Positions 43,044 to 55,811 of a stretch of 64,000 nt of DNA are shown here, in pieces (position 1 is the stretch's first letter; each line of letters begins with the position of its first letter). The DNA is from Isoperla grammatica (taxonomy: Eukaryota > Arthropoda > Insecta > Plecoptera > Perlodidae). Under the pieces are notes generated by a model. It did no database searches. It was not told where the DNA came from and saw only the letters and a program-made list of their open reading frames with translations. The position numbers and the translations under genes are program-made. The DNA is taken from positions 3,064,017 through 3,128,016 of the forward strand of contig OX246744.1 in the NCBI GenBank assembly GCA_945910005.1, read 5' to 3'.

Positions 43044-46000
43044 CATAGCGTACGTTGTTAACCTTGAAAATGTTTAGCTCTAGGTTTAAAACATTTACAT
43101 CAATAATCTTGTATCATCAGTTAGCATGAACTACATACAGTCAGGACAATGATCAACTAGGCTACCTACAATATGTCAGTCTCAGTATGTTTTTTATTTT
43201 TTTAGAGTTGTATAGGTTGTGCGTTTTTACTGAGCCTGCAGTCTACCTCCAGATGTCGGTAGTACATCCCGAGACGATCACTATTACTACTATCAAACTC
43301 TTTAGGCTAGTCGGTGTCAATTTCATTATATAGTATGTTATTGCTGCAAACTACAAATGCCACTACATAATTTAAGTGGACTTTGCCTAGTTCTAGATCG
43401 AAAATAACCACACGTTTACTGCTCTTGTTAATTGTTGGAGCAGTCAATATTATTACAATATAATGATGATGTAATGCTAGTATCTGTTTACAGTTAGTTT
43501 GAAACAACGGTTTTGGAACGTTTCTTTTGGAACAGGGTTGTTGTATTGTTGGGTGTAAATCCCTGCATTGTGACGATAGTTGTACAAGTTACTGAGTGTA
43601 GTGGATTCAAAATCCACCAAACCACTATTGTTCCAAACCACTATTGTACCTCATAGATTTTTCAACAGACCCTTGTGTCTGCAAAACAGTCGATAATGTT
43701 TCTGTTGTCGTCTACTACATATTTGTTTGTAGTAGGTGGTTTACATTATGCTGTTTACATTACGCCTTCCAAAGCAAGGAGCCTGCCAAAACTCGAGGTA
43801 TCTAGTGAAGTTAGTACAAAGAAATTTTTTGCTAGCTGTATTGAACTAACGCTAACGTAGTGCATTGCGTCGTACGATTGTTGGTACACGAATTTACACC
43901 CGCTTACGGGGGATTGAGTAATAGAAAATACCGTATTAGGTATGTGATCCAATAGTAAAGTAAAACATGGCCCAATCAAGGCTGATAGGAGACCTGGTGG
44001 TGTTTCCAACTTGGGGTATAATGTGACTTTAAGGATACTGCAAATTATTAGCGTCATTCAAAGTTGAATTATTTTAGTACTAGTTCTACTTGTGTGCTGT
44101 GTATCTGCACTAACTAGATGTGAAACAGATTTTTAAACAATTGACAAGCATTACAATGCTAAAAGCAATTTAACATAAATTCTAAATCGCTAGTAGGGCT
44201 CTGTGTGTGGGTATGTCTAGTTTATTTATTTGTTTTATTATAATTGATCTGTAGACGGAACACATAGACCTACAGGTTCTAGATTAAGTTATTGTTTTTA
44301 AGACGTAAACGACAACTAGGTCATACGACGTCGGGGGAGGATTGGAGAAAAGGGACAAGTGGGAGGACTTGGATTAAATTAAAAACGGTTGCAGGGAGGG
44401 GAAATGAAAAGGGGGGACCTCATTTCATTGCCTCTTACAATCGGCAGAGTCACCCTAGGCTAAATTCTACCCTGGATCCAGATGGGATTCTACACACTAA
44501 ACTACCGTATCCTAATATTAGGTAATAAATTTTTGATGGTTTGATGGTAGAAGCTCATTATTATTATAAGGTATAATCTGGATAATGAAATCTCATGCTG
44601 CTACTAGAAATGGGTGAAACCTTTCTGTCTTGACGCTACTCAACAGTCAACGTTACACCAAACACATCATAAACTTAAAAGCATGGATTTTTGTTTCGAA
44701 AAAATACGATACCCATAAGAAAAGCCATAAAATTCTCTGGAGGTTGATTAAATTTTGGATCATTACGTGTGTTTGCACTTTGGACCTCAACGAAAGATGG
44801 TAAACTCGAAATATGTGCTAGCGCATCGCTGCAGATGTCCATGCGCGACTCGCAGTCTTGAGTAGGTTTGCTAAATGCCGACCGGTCCTTGTGTGTACTC
44901 AAATCACTCAAAGCATCACTTCTTCATTGAAACTTTACCAATTTATTGATCTCTACTCTAATTTTTGTACAAATTTATGATATGGTAGATATCTATTGAC
45001 TGAAGTCAGAATCATTTTATTGTCAAGTGAAAACTGTTAGTTATAATGAAATTTTGAAAATAGTTATTTTCTTTGAAAATGTTTCTTTTGAATAGTCTAA
45101 ATAAAATTGATTTTCTGTAGACTACCTAATTCTAAAAATATCTATTGGAGAAAAACTCTCGTGGGTGGATTTGTTGTGAAATCCAGAAATTAAATTTCTC
45201 ATCTAATTCTAGTTGGATCAATGATATTTACCAACTAACTAGCCTATGTATAGTTGGTATAATAATAGTCAGTACACTTCGGTCTTTCGAACAGCGTCAT
45301 GCATAGCATGTGCTTTTTAGACAACTGTATTTACGTACAGTACATGTGAGATACGTCCATATTCATATTGATCACAGTACTCTACTGTACGTGCTCTCTA
45401 TTTGTGGCAGAAACTATTGTTATGTGACATTAAGGAAACTATGTAGAAGTGTATTTTTTCTAGTGAATCATATTTGAAAAGGTAACTTCTAAGAGAGGTA
45501 TAGGATATATTAATTATGTCCTCAAATTCAACTGGGATGTTATTGGTGGTTGAATCAATTTGTTTCGTCGTTTGGGGAGGAATGTAGACCCTCGGATAAA
45601 TCAGAATTGCACCTACAAACGTGAAACGAGCTAACTAACATTAGTGCTTTGCAGATGCTTATTGGAAATCTTGCAAAACCACTAATGAAGGATTATGCTT
45701 CACTTGCTAGCACTGCCACCAATAATTGACTGAAGATGTATATATTATGTGGGTTGCATTCCGTAAGGTTGACCGGGCTCGACCAACCCGATTGTAGTAC
45801 TATTTGCCCAATGTAATTCAGTCTTCCTTTGTAAATCAGTTTTTATAACTGAATAGGATAGACATTAAATAAATAAATAAAATGATACCACGGTCAGGCC
45901 TGGTCGACCTTTCGGAATGCAATCCTGGAGTGAGTACCCGATTCTAGCTTTTTACTATCCAGCCCCGCTTGAATTCTGGCGGAGAAATCTTCTAAAGGAC

Positions 46001-48224
46001 ATCGCAAGCTCGCTGCAACCGTCGATTTTGAACTTAAATTAATTACTTTGTAAGAGACGGTATTTTATCTTTGACAGTGTCAGTTTTGTTTTAATGGTTG
46101 ATTTAAGAGGAAGAGGTGAAGGAGAGGTTGTTGGGTGTATGGTGCATGTTTTGCAATGGGTCTCGAGTACGGGTAGGAGCCGGGCAGATTGGGTTCTTCT
46201 CTTTAACTTCGGGAGTGTCAGGGTTGCGGTCTGAACTGAGCGTAAGGTTGTTGCCACTTGACGTTCTGGTGGCGTTCTGCAAACTCAAGAATGCTACTCT
46301 AAAGCAAAAATCTGAGGACATAGCACACTGGTTTAATAAGCACTAGACAATGCTAAGTATGTCTTAACTTTATAATCAGTATGGTTTTTATTTTTATTGA
46401 ATTTTTATTACATACTAAAATGGATTTTTTTTATCTACCCCGCTAAATCAATAATGAACTCGATAACATCTATCTCGTTGTAGCTTTAAATTTTTAGTTA
46501 TGTTGCAGTACTAAATTGTGTGATGTAATTCTTTTTATGTTATGTGGTTTACAAAACTAGGCTGACAAGACACCTTATGTTAAGGGAATATTGTTTATCA
46601 TGCCATCCACTTAATTATTTGTATTGTTTGCAGACTAAAATTGATAGAAATATATGATAATTGAACTTGACCTCCTTGTGTATCTGTATAATCTGTGAAC
46701 TACTCCCACTTTTCCCTCCTACCCCACCTCTTACATGTTCAAAGTTAGAATTAGTTGAAATAATAATTTGGAATTTTAATAGATGATATCATTTGTGCTT
46801 GCCAATTATTCATTTTTACTGTAGTACTATAGTAGTTGAGTTTGCATCGATCCATATTATATATAATGGTAATTGATTGATTAATTAATTAATTAATTAA
46901 AGATGCAGTTTCAAGTAATATTTTAGTGTGTTTTATCAGAATGATGTAGGCATTTTTTGACTCAAAACATTTTTTTCACTTTATTTTGTTTAGATCTCCC
47001 ATAAACACGTTTACAAATCGATAATGATAGGTAGGTGAACCATGAAACATGTTGAACTGCGAACAGACATTTAATTATACAAAGAATATATTAGATGTTT
47101 TCAGAACTTTCCGTAGATCCATGCCTGCCAGTCCGTCTATGGTAATATCCATAAGTAATTTATAATTGGCAGTTGACCAATTCCAACCTAAGTATCGATC
47201 ATGTGATTTGATTTGCTGCTCTAGATTATTTAACCCAATTATGTATAATTTGATATTTGTCGCGATTATCATTTTTACGGAAAAAGAATAACTTTGTGAA
47301 AAATGCAAATTTTCTCTAGTTGCATTCATTTTTAAAATTGTACAACTTCTTTGCTGCCAACCTCACTACTTTTTCTATCCAGACCAATCCAGACTAAATC
47401 GTCATTATTGAGTTTCCATTAATTTTAGAATTATGTTTAATACTATGATAAATAATATAAAAAACGATTCAAATAATGTTTTATGTGTCTGACGCAGTTT
47501 CAGTGAAGCGATTAATTTTCTTCACTTTGTGACTTGTTTACCGTTGTGAGGGTTGGCAAAACTGCTGAACACTTGCCGCGAAGCTTGATTTGAGTTGTAG
47601 GAGCGACACGATAGGGGTAAGTTTACCGAGGCTTTAATTAAACCAACGATACATTAAAGTATACTGTACATAGTAGACTTTCACAATTACGCAAAGTTAC
47701 GAGTTCTGCAGTTAAAGTGGCACTTTACTGATTGTAACTACGTATAAATCTTTTACTTACAAAATGCCATCCTAACCTCAAAATTTATGGTCAGACCTGT
47801 GGCTCTATAGGCTAGTAATTTGTAATAGTTTGTCGTTATAGCTTTAGGCCTAGGCTGTGGCAGATTATCTTGAACAATCCACGATAGGCAACACTTTCGC
47901 CTAGGCGTGACAGTACATACCACCTTTTTAATCAATGTACATACTAATTCAAAACATCATCAAAGTAAAGTTTTAACAAGTAACTATAGGCCTATGGTTT
48001 AGGAGACAAATAGGCCTAGGCCTAGGGGATGCATCTGTGCCTCGGTGTGGTTAACATTATTATAAAATACAATGAAACAGTGGTTGATGGGGTGGGAATA
48101 TGCCATCCTGCCACTTCTGGTCATACCCTATTACCATACCATTGATTTACTTCGATCGCAACCAGAATAATCATCATTATAAGGCAGTAGTAGGCCTACT
48201 AGCTTGTCTAGGCCTAACTCAGTG
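43044..48224. other. Intergenic region between Pym and Spo11
   Basis: 5.2 kb, relatively free of repeats apart from the inverted repeat at 45754-45922. Clusters of TAGGCCTA lie just upstream of Spo11 (47845-48215). No gene recognised. Confidence 0.6.
45754..45922. mobile_element. MITE-like inverted repeat
   Basis: TGCATTCCGTAAGGTTGACC against GGTCGACCTTTCGGAATGCA. The centre contains an (AAATA)n tail-like segment. Confidence 0.75.
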
Positions 48225-48978
48225 ATGAATATTTCAGATAGCACGACAACAAGTACCTACATTTTGCGGAGAATGAGTACGAGCGGAAGCCGTCACTCGA
48301 AGCGAGCGCGATACGACGAGGAGGTCCGGCCGCAGCTCTCGCCCGACGAGATGAGGGAGCTTCAACGCTCGAAGCTGATGAAGTGTATCGAGCACGTCGT
48401 CGCGAAGCTCGTCCGCGCGATGAAGGCCGGCGAACCGTTGATCCTTCAGATCCCGGACCGCTGCTGGAAGAACACACTCTACGACGATTGTCTCAGGCGT
48501 AAACCCCGACACGAGCTGGCGGTGAATCAAGTGAAATTTGCATTCAAATGTAGCCAAGAAAAGTTTGCGATAATAGTCCACGTCCTGAGTAGCGTTTACA
48601 TGCTTCTCATGAGACGACAAACGGCTACGAAGCGGGAATTGTTCTACCAGGACAAGGCTCTTTTTCAAAACAAACAGTCGAGGGTTGATCATGCGATCAA
48701 CGACATATGTTGCATGTTGGGCGCCTCCCCGTGGGATCTCGGCGTCATGCCCACGTCCAAAGGTCTGGTCGCCGGACCGCTCAATCTCGTCACGGCCAAC
48801 GACGAAGAAGTAGACTGTCGGAAACAAGGCGGCGTCCTGATACCGCAGGACGTACAGGGGATCAAGTCGATCGTGTCCACCGCTGAGGCAATTATAGTCA
48901 TCGAAAAAGACGCGGCGTTTCAGAAGTGTATCAACGAGGGGGTTTTGAATAAACCGTGGCTGATAATTACGGGGAAAG
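48225..48978 (+). CDS. Spo11: Spo11 exon 1 (winged-helix domain with catalytic Tyr, start of Toprim)
   Basis: A single 754-nt exon carries both the catalytic Tyr region and the Toprim Glu, ending AAAG|GTACGT in phase 1. Vertebrate SPO11 splits this into many exons, so introns were lost here or fewer were ancestral. Confidence 0.92.
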
Positions 48979-50944
48979 GTACGTCTTGTGTTCAATTCTA
49001 TTCTTCTATTCTATTCTATGATGCTATTCAACTGACTATTTTCTTTAACTAGGCCTTACTCGTACAGAATTATGTGTAAAAGCTGCGTGGCTACCTACCT
49101 TGCAGGACACCAAATTCCTGTCTGTTAAAATTAATTTTAAATTTAAATTGAAAATTTATTTCTTATATTCCGTTTCTCCGTTCCTTTTATGTCAGTTCTT
49201 CTGTTCAAATGACATACTTGACAAAACTATTAAACTCACATATAAATAAATTTATGATTTGTCCAGTTATCTGTCTGCCTGTTGACGTGAATGAATACTT
49301 TTGATTACAAACTATGTGGTTTTGTTTTTGTTTCTTTAGGTGTTCCGGACGTGAACTCGCGCATGTTTGTCAACCTACTTTGGAAAGCGTTAAGGATACC
49401 CGTTTACGCAATGGTCGACGCCGACCCGTATGGAATCGAGATAATGTAACGTATTTATTTTAATCCACTAAAGCTGTGACGTATTCCTTGTCTATGATGC
49501 CATAAAAAAGAAAAGAAAAAATAAATAGAATACTACCACCTGTGAGCAATAGCCGCTTACTTTGGTGGTTGTTAATTTATTTATTTTTGGTATTTTTTCA
49601 ATTACATAGGCAAAATCATAGGGAACATCACAACAAGCGAAGCCCTTTGACACAGAACCTGCGCCCTACATAAATACCGTACACTATCAGTCAATAACAT
49701 TGGTTGTACATACAAACAGACACCCACATGACAATATTTGTACATTAAAACAATGCAAATTTACAGTTATATGCTGTAACACTTCTAATATCAAAAGTAA
49801 TTAATTTTTAAATTGTATTACTAACAATAAATCAATTAAATACAAATTAAAAAAATTAAAAAATAATAATAATAATAATAATAAAATGGACATGTGATGA
49901 TTATCTGCTTTTCTACATTTCCATCTGCCATTACTTTGCTTCCAAATTTGTAATTTAAAACTTTCCAATGCCTTTCTTAATTTAATGGTCTTCATTTTAA
50001 CGGTTGGTGTATAATTTTTATTTCCAGGTGTACGTACCGTTTTGGTTCGTGCGAACTGGCACACCTAGCAGACAAGTTGGCCACCCCTGCTATGAGGTGG
50101 TTGGGGGTGTATCCGTCAGACATAGAAACCTACATCATTCCGTCTGTGCCGCTAACCGCTATGGATGTAGCGAAGCTAAAGAGTTTGCTGGTAAACTTAA
50201 CACACAGTATAAGGAGCATACAATAGCAAAACTTGGGCGATATTCCATGGGCAAACTCCTGCCCGCGCAGCTACGGTCGCTCTGGTGGCGAGTTATCCGA
50301 GTTAGCTCATATTGTGGGCGAGGAGCGCGGCGAGGGGTGGCGAGGAGGTATCCCTCTCTCCCTCCCCCCAGGTCTCGTCCATGGTCTCATTGAGTTTGGT
50401 GTAACCCACCGCTACGAACGCCACCCGCTTCCGTGCCGCAAGTGGTTTGCTGTGCCAGGCATAGTGCCTTCGCTACTGTATGCACCTTATACTGTGCTTA
50501 ACAGTACCGTACATGATTTAAATTACACGACTAGCAATTTTTTTATTATTAAGGTTATTAAAAATATGTATTTATAAATGTACTTTAAAAAAATATGCAT
50601 ACAGACGGTTATTATAATACTATTATAGTAGCTAAGAACTTGTTAATTAAATCTCAGTATGTTTAATAATTACTATAGTTCATGCACCAAGTGCCACTTT
50701 ATACTTCTTAAATTAATATTTTATTAAAAATTATAATATATAATATAATTAATAATTTATTATATTCTTCTTGTTTGTCTAGGCACGGTCGTATATTCAG
50801 GCTAATCCAAGATTGCAGGCGGAAGTACAGAGGATGCTGAATGAAAATAAGAAAGCTGAGATCGAAGCAATTAGTACCATTGCCAATCGATATACTATCA
50901 ATATTTACATTCCAAACAAGTTGGGTGGTGCAGACTTTATCTAA
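48225..50944 (+). CDS. Spo11: Meiotic recombination protein SPO11 (topoisomerase VI A-like)
   Basis: Exons 48225-48978, 49340-49445, 50028-50190 and 50783-50944 join in phase (1, 0 after completion, 0) for 394 aa, close to the ~396 aa of the human protein. Tyr141 in KRELFYQDKALF is the nucleophile that attaches to DNA 5' ends. The Toprim metal site is Glu227 (VIEKDA) with Asp278/Asp280 (MVDADPYGIEIM). The end, YTINIYIPNKLGGADFI, matches the family C-terminus. Known role: makes the double-strand breaks that start meiotic recombination (mei-W68 in Drosophila). The ATG at 48225 is the first in frame; upstream frame continues open to 48204 without ATG. Expression is expected in the germ line. The gene looks intact. 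Confidence 0.94.
49340..49445 (+). CDS. Spo11: Spo11 exon 2 (Toprim DxD)
   Basis: 106 nt between TTCTTTAG and AT|GTAACG. Encodes VPDVNSRMFVNLLWKALRIP then VYAMVDADPYGIEI. Confidence 0.92.
50028..50190 (+). CDS. Spo11: Spo11 exon 3
   Basis: 163 nt between TTTCCAG and CTG|GTAAAC. It begins CTYRFGSCELAHLADKLATP and includes WLGVYPSDIE, a conserved SPO11 motif. Confidence 0.92.
50783..50944 (+). CDS. Spo11: Spo11 exon 4 (C-terminus)
   Basis: 162 nt after TTTGTCTAG, phase 0, stop TAA at 50942-50944. Encodes ARSYIQANPRLQAEVQRMLN and ends IYIPNKLGGADFI. Confidence 0.92.
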   Translation, partial: ARSYIQANPRLQAEVQRMLNENKKAEIEAISTIANRYTINIYIPNKLGGADFI

Positions 50945-51608
50945 ATGATGAAGAGGAAATTTCAGCTTTCATCTATGCATTATTATCAAATCATTGGAAG
51001 TACACATGTGCCAATTCTCTAGTCAAATGTTGAAAATATAACTGTTGAAAATAAGAATTTCTTGTTTTACTGCTCTAGCTCCTAACACACAAAAATATGT
51101 TTTAATCTAGTAATTATCCTTTCGTCTTGTGTATTGATATTGGACACATCCTCAACAGCAGACATACGCTTGAGGCGCGTAGCAACTTTTTAAGAGGGGG
51201 GGGGGGGGGGGGGGTCACGATCTATACAAAGTTTGTTTTACCGTAACGCCGTTGTAGAATCATTTGACATACTACTATTTAGTATTTACTGTAGTTGATT
51301 AGTTTGCAACGTTTTTAACAACGCCACATTCGCAACTTTTCCAGTAGGATCCCATCTGCCAGAAACTGGTTTTCATATCTACCAGGTTCAACGGTCACTA
51401 CGGCTCCAGAAAAACTGTCGATACCTTTAAGTAATACTCTCGTTCTTTTTGTGCTTTACATGGTTGTTTGTAATCTGAATCCATAGGTTAACTCAACAAA
51501 TAGTCACATCGAAGTTGAGACTAGATGAGTGGGAGGGAGGGGGTTAAATGCCCCCCCCCCCCCCGTTGTTACGCGCCTGTGCGCTTGTCAGTCTACTAGT
51601 TCACCACT

Positions 51609-51890
51609 AACCGATAGAGGTGGCTCAGCGGTAAGACGCGAGACTCTAATTCGGGAGGTCGACGGTTCGATTCCGGCCACCGGCAGTTCTGACTGAAGCT
51701 TTTTTCCGAGGTTTTCCTCAGTCACAAAGGCGAATGCTGGGACTGAGTCATACTATCAGCTGTCGGACATTCCTCCCCAATTATCCAAACACCCTAAAAT
51801 ACCTAGTTAGTCACCTGAGGAGGGGCACATCAGGTAAAGCTGGTGTGCACCCTATAACAGCTGGATTCCTACGAAAAATTATTATTATTA
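51609..51890 (+). mobile_element. tRNA-derived SINE, full length
   Basis: The head has a pol III box A (TGGCTCAGCGG) and a perfect box B (GGTTCGATTCC), spaced as in tRNA. A ~200-bp non-tRNA body ends in (ATT)n at about 51880. Best preserved copy of the family in the window. Confidence 0.9.
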
Positions 51891-51947
51891 GTTCACCACT
51901 GAACAGCTGCTGTGAGCTGGAGGTGATTGCGTGACTCACGGCTTATT

Positions 51948-52118
<171 letters not shown>

Positions 52119-52439
52119 GTCTATCCTATTCAGTTATAAAACTGATTTACAAAGGAGGACCTGAATGTGCGCGATCTTGCATACCAAGTATATTTGTCGT
52201 GAGTTTGATTGACAACCGAAACGATCACGAAACAGGGACAACTCCCTCTTTCGTCCAAGAGGGAGTAACTGTGATTTCTACTCCCATTTTCGTTACCTAC
52301 AATTTCGTATTTCCAGAGTGATTCTGGCGCGTAAATTACCCTGGTTGCGACAGTACAAACAAAACAACCCTTTCCTTAGTAATTTCTTTGTAGCTACACA
52401 ACTTTGTGTAGCGTACCTACAAAGAAATAGATGACGTTT

Positions 52440-52585
52440 AGAATTGATCTAGAGAGGTGTGATTAGCTCTATATTTTAAGGGTCCTTGATTGCTATGTTA
52501 AGGTGCTTTTATCATTGTTGTCATTCAAGATCTAGAGGGTCATGATTACCTCTATCTAAGGGTCCTAGATCAATTCTGAAAAAGG
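52440..52585. mobile_element. MITE (TTGATCTAGAGGG family), second copy
   Basis: GAATTGATCTAGAGAGGTGT at the left and CTAAGGGTCCTAGATCAATT at the right; shorter centre than the 1.9-kb copy. Confidence 0.75.
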
Positions 52586-53609
52586 TCTATTACACAATTA
52601 CACAACTAATCCGTATGGTTACAAGAGGAATGAGTTATTGGCAACAATTAAAAAACAGTACGTAAATCATGGAGGCTATCCTAAACGAATGCAAAGATAT
52701 TAGAATAGTAGTAGTATGAAAAAGGTAACGAAAACAACGCGACAAAAACCTGTGATTCGATGGTTGCGACAATCTCAACCCACTTCTCCTAATCATTGTG
52801 TAAGTCAGGGTCAAGTGAGGGTCATGACGGAAGCAGCTACATGCGTACTGTCATCTTCAGCGAGGTCGTTTTTTACCTAGGAGACAAAAACCATCTTACG
52901 CTCGCGCCATTGCCCTAGTGGGCCTATTCTTGCTTCCAATGCAGAAGGTCCAGGGTTCGATTCCCGGTTTTGATGTGGGTTTTTTAACTTTGCAACTTGA
53001 TTTGGGAGCTGCTTATACATTTGGAGCCCCCATTTGGAGACCTACTATACATCGCATCAACAACGCGCGGGTAACACGGCGAGCGCTATCGGAGATGACG
53101 TCAGGAGATAACGACGGAGTTGAACCGGTAGAACAGGCGCGGGGTGGATCACGAGTGAGAACGATACGCGGGAAACAATAGGGCTTATCACAGTCACAGA
53201 GTGGAGCTGGACCGAGTAGGTTTCATTCTGTGACTTCTTCAAATTTCACAAAATAAATGGTATAAATGTCCCCCACTGAAAATGAGTTCTTATAACTGAG
53301 TGGATATAGTCTATAAATACAAAATTGTTTATTAATTTATGTAATGGTTTCGCCTGGGTCGGACTGTTTCACGATTGCGTCATCCCCATTCATATTTATT
53401 CTTCGATCAGTCTATTCTTACGCCATCCATTGGAAAGTCCCCTCAAGTTACATGAGTTCGGCGGAGCTACTACTGCCCAGGACTCATACACACCTTATCT
53501 CCAAACCTTTCGAACACTTATTGTGATACGGAGTTCTCTCCATGCTATAATGTCACTCTTTCAGTAAGAGTCGGTATGAAAATAATTATAAGAATCCTCT
53601 GAAGTCATC

Positions 53610-53765
53610 AGGAAAGTCTTTGATTGGTTATCGCTCACTTGTCGATGGTGTTTGGAGCCTACAGGGTTGATTTACTCGCTTCAAATTAAAGTCCCCCACT
53701 GCATGAAAATCAGTCTTGTTACTGAGTGGGTAGACTCCTCTAAATATGGATGTATTTATTTTATT
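53610..53765 (+). repeat. Dispersed repeat (GTCCCCCACTG family), partial
   Basis: It contains TTGATTGGTTATCGCTCACT and AAAGTCCCCCACTGC. Confidence 0.72.
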
Positions 53766-53790
53766 TAATGCAACCTTCCGTAGATTCGAT

Positions 53791-53942
53791 GCCAAGATTA
53801 CTTTACACCTGCTTTCGTCACATCCGGGGCAGTCGTAGCCAACCGGCGAACCGCCCGAGACACACCAGCGCCAATACCGATCGCTGATTGGCTACGAACC
53901 AGTCGCCTGTGACGAAAGCATGTGTAAGATAGTCTTGGGACA
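53791..53942. mobile_element. Hairpin MITE related to the exon 5 satellite
   Basis: CCAAGATTACTTTACACCTG against AAGCATGTGTAAGATAGTCT TGGG. The right end with ACAACTATAG matches the non-exonic half of the 107-bp satellite. Confidence 0.8.
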
Positions 53943-54712
53943 ACTATAGCAAGGATATTTAGGTCCTTGTTTCACGGTAGCATAATATAAGCTTCTTACA
54001 ATCTGTCTATGACTATCTTAATGTTTTTTTGTAGCGATTCAACACGCGTCAACTCAACGTACGTGCTTTCTGCCATGTTTTGCTAATTTTTTAAATCGAT
54101 ACTGAAGGTCTGGCTCACAAAAATATGAAACAATAGAGCTGTTATGTTTTTAACATGTTGATACGTCCCACTATCGTGTCCCGCTTTTGAATTTCTATTG
54201 CTGGCTTCTCTTTGTCACTTCTCTCGACCCATCGACCCAAGGCAGCCAACAATACACGAGATGGTAAGACAGATAATAGTACATATTCATCTTTAGGTAT
54301 TTGTTTGATTAAAGTGATTATGTTTGCTAAAAAATCAACCAACGTTTCTCATTTCTAACGGATTATTTAATAAATAACTCAAATTAATTTTAAACCACCT
54401 TTCAAAATGTGCAGATCGGTCGAATGAATTGCACATTAATAACATTGAATACAAAATGTGTCCTCTAGATGAATGAAATGATTGCGGACATTGTTACAAT
54501 GGTGATTCTGAATTCTGATAGATATGTTATCAAATCGTCAGCACAACATGTCTATTAAACACAACTTCAAATAAGAAATATGTAGTTTTTATACATTCAG
54601 TTTTATTAACTACTTCAATATTTCAATAAAAATGAGATATTAAGTGATTTCAGCGAGCAGAATAATTTTTAACGACAATGACGCATTAGTGTAGGAAAAC
54701 CCTGAACTTTTA

Positions 54713-54906
54713 CAGCCTGTCTTACACTGGCCAGTGTAGCAAAGCGTCTTACACGGGCTAATAAACAGCCAGTGTAAAAATCTTCTGCACTGGCTACACT
54801 AGTGAGGTTGGACGAATGTCAAACATATTTACACCGACTGACACGGGTGCAATAGAACAAATCAGCACTGACACTGACTTGCACTAGTGTAAAGTGTAGG
54901 ACAGGC
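54713..54906. mobile_element. MITE-like inverted repeat
   Basis: GCCTGTCTTACACTGGCCAG against GTAAAGTGTAGGACAGGC; interior is rich in the ACACTGG motif. Confidence 0.72.
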
Positions 54907-55129
54907 GAACGAAGCTCTGGGCCTCATTCCAGTACGCAGCTTGGGCCTCATTCCAGTACGCAGCTTGCGCCGGACAGGGGGAGCAACTTTACACCCCGCC
55001 CCCTATTCACGGCTTACAACTGTTCTGGAACGAGAGACCTGCGAGCGGCGAGTATAGAATGAATGACTGTTCGGCGCGTCAACTTATTTGCGCCGCGAGT
55101 ATAGAAGATATTGCACTTCTAGTATTGAT

Positions 55130-55545
55130 TCCATCACTCCAAACGGTGACTTTGAAGCCGTCCTAGCAACGAAGCACTCAATAAATTCAAAGATGTTCTG
55201 AATCGGCTTTGTTGATTCTGGCATTTGTCCGCCAGTGTTCGCACTGTCCAATCACTGATTCAAAATGATTCATATTTGACATATCGATCTTTGATTGATT
55301 GGTTATCGCTCACTCGTCGATGATGTTCGGAGCCTACAGGGCTTGCTTAGGCCCGGTTTTTCAATCGGTCATTAACGGGGCCGTTAGTTGACGGTCCGTT
55401 ATATGCATAGGGTTTGCTGGGTTACAGATTAAGGACCGTCAGCTAACGGCCCCGTTAACCGATTGAAAAACCCATGGCCTTACGCTTTTAATTTAAGTCC
55501 CCCACTGAAAATCAGTTGTGTGACAGAATGGGTAGATTTAAATGT
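55130..55545 (+). repeat. Dispersed repeat (GTCCCCCACTG family) interrupted by a MITE
   Basis: It matches the 23.9-kb copy on both sides of the 130-bp MITE at 55350-55479. It ends 25 bp before the UGT exon acceptor. Confidence 0.78.
55350..55479. mobile_element. MITE with TTA target duplication, nested in another repeat
   Basis: 130 bp, TIRs GGCCCGGTTTTTCAATCGGT (GCCCGG at one end, GGGTTTTTC at the other) and long internal complementarity. TTA flanks it. Uninterrupted relatives of the host repeat at 23.9 and 53.7 kb show the empty site. Confidence 0.87.
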
Positions 55546-55570
55546 GATTTTTTTTTTTTTTTTTATTTAG

Positions 55571-55811
55571 GTGCGTCATTGCGTCTGGCTACTGGTTGTG
55601 TTCTGCCTCTGTCTCCCGCTGGCGTCTCAAGGCGCCCGGATACTGGCGGTGTTTCCGTCCCCCTCCAGGAGTCACATCATCTCATTCACGGCGCTGACCA
55701 AGGAGCTGGCAAGGCGAGGTCATCAGGTCACCGTGGTCAGCACATTCCCTCAGGAGAAGCCCCTAGCCAACTACACGGACATTCTGGTCAAGACTACGGT
55801 CTTCGCTTTGG
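55571..55811 (+). CDS. UGT: UGT exon with signal peptide and catalytic His
   Basis: It follows a long T-run and TTTAG acceptor, with donor TTGG|GTGAGA. Contains the signal peptide and [20 protein letters not shown]. No ATG precedes the hydrophobic core within the exon. Confidence 0.88.

Noticed and set aside
44675..44911. 78-codon minus-strand open frame
   Set aside because: No homology recognised, no splice or promoter context; length is compatible with chance.
48234..48995. Minus-strand 253-codon frame
   Set aside because: Antisense to Spo11 exon 1.
51615..51690. tRNA gene at the AGAGGTGGCTCAGCGG sequence
   Set aside because: Boxes A and B are present but the sequence continues into a repeated body and recurs at seven sites; it is a SINE head without a proper acceptor stem.
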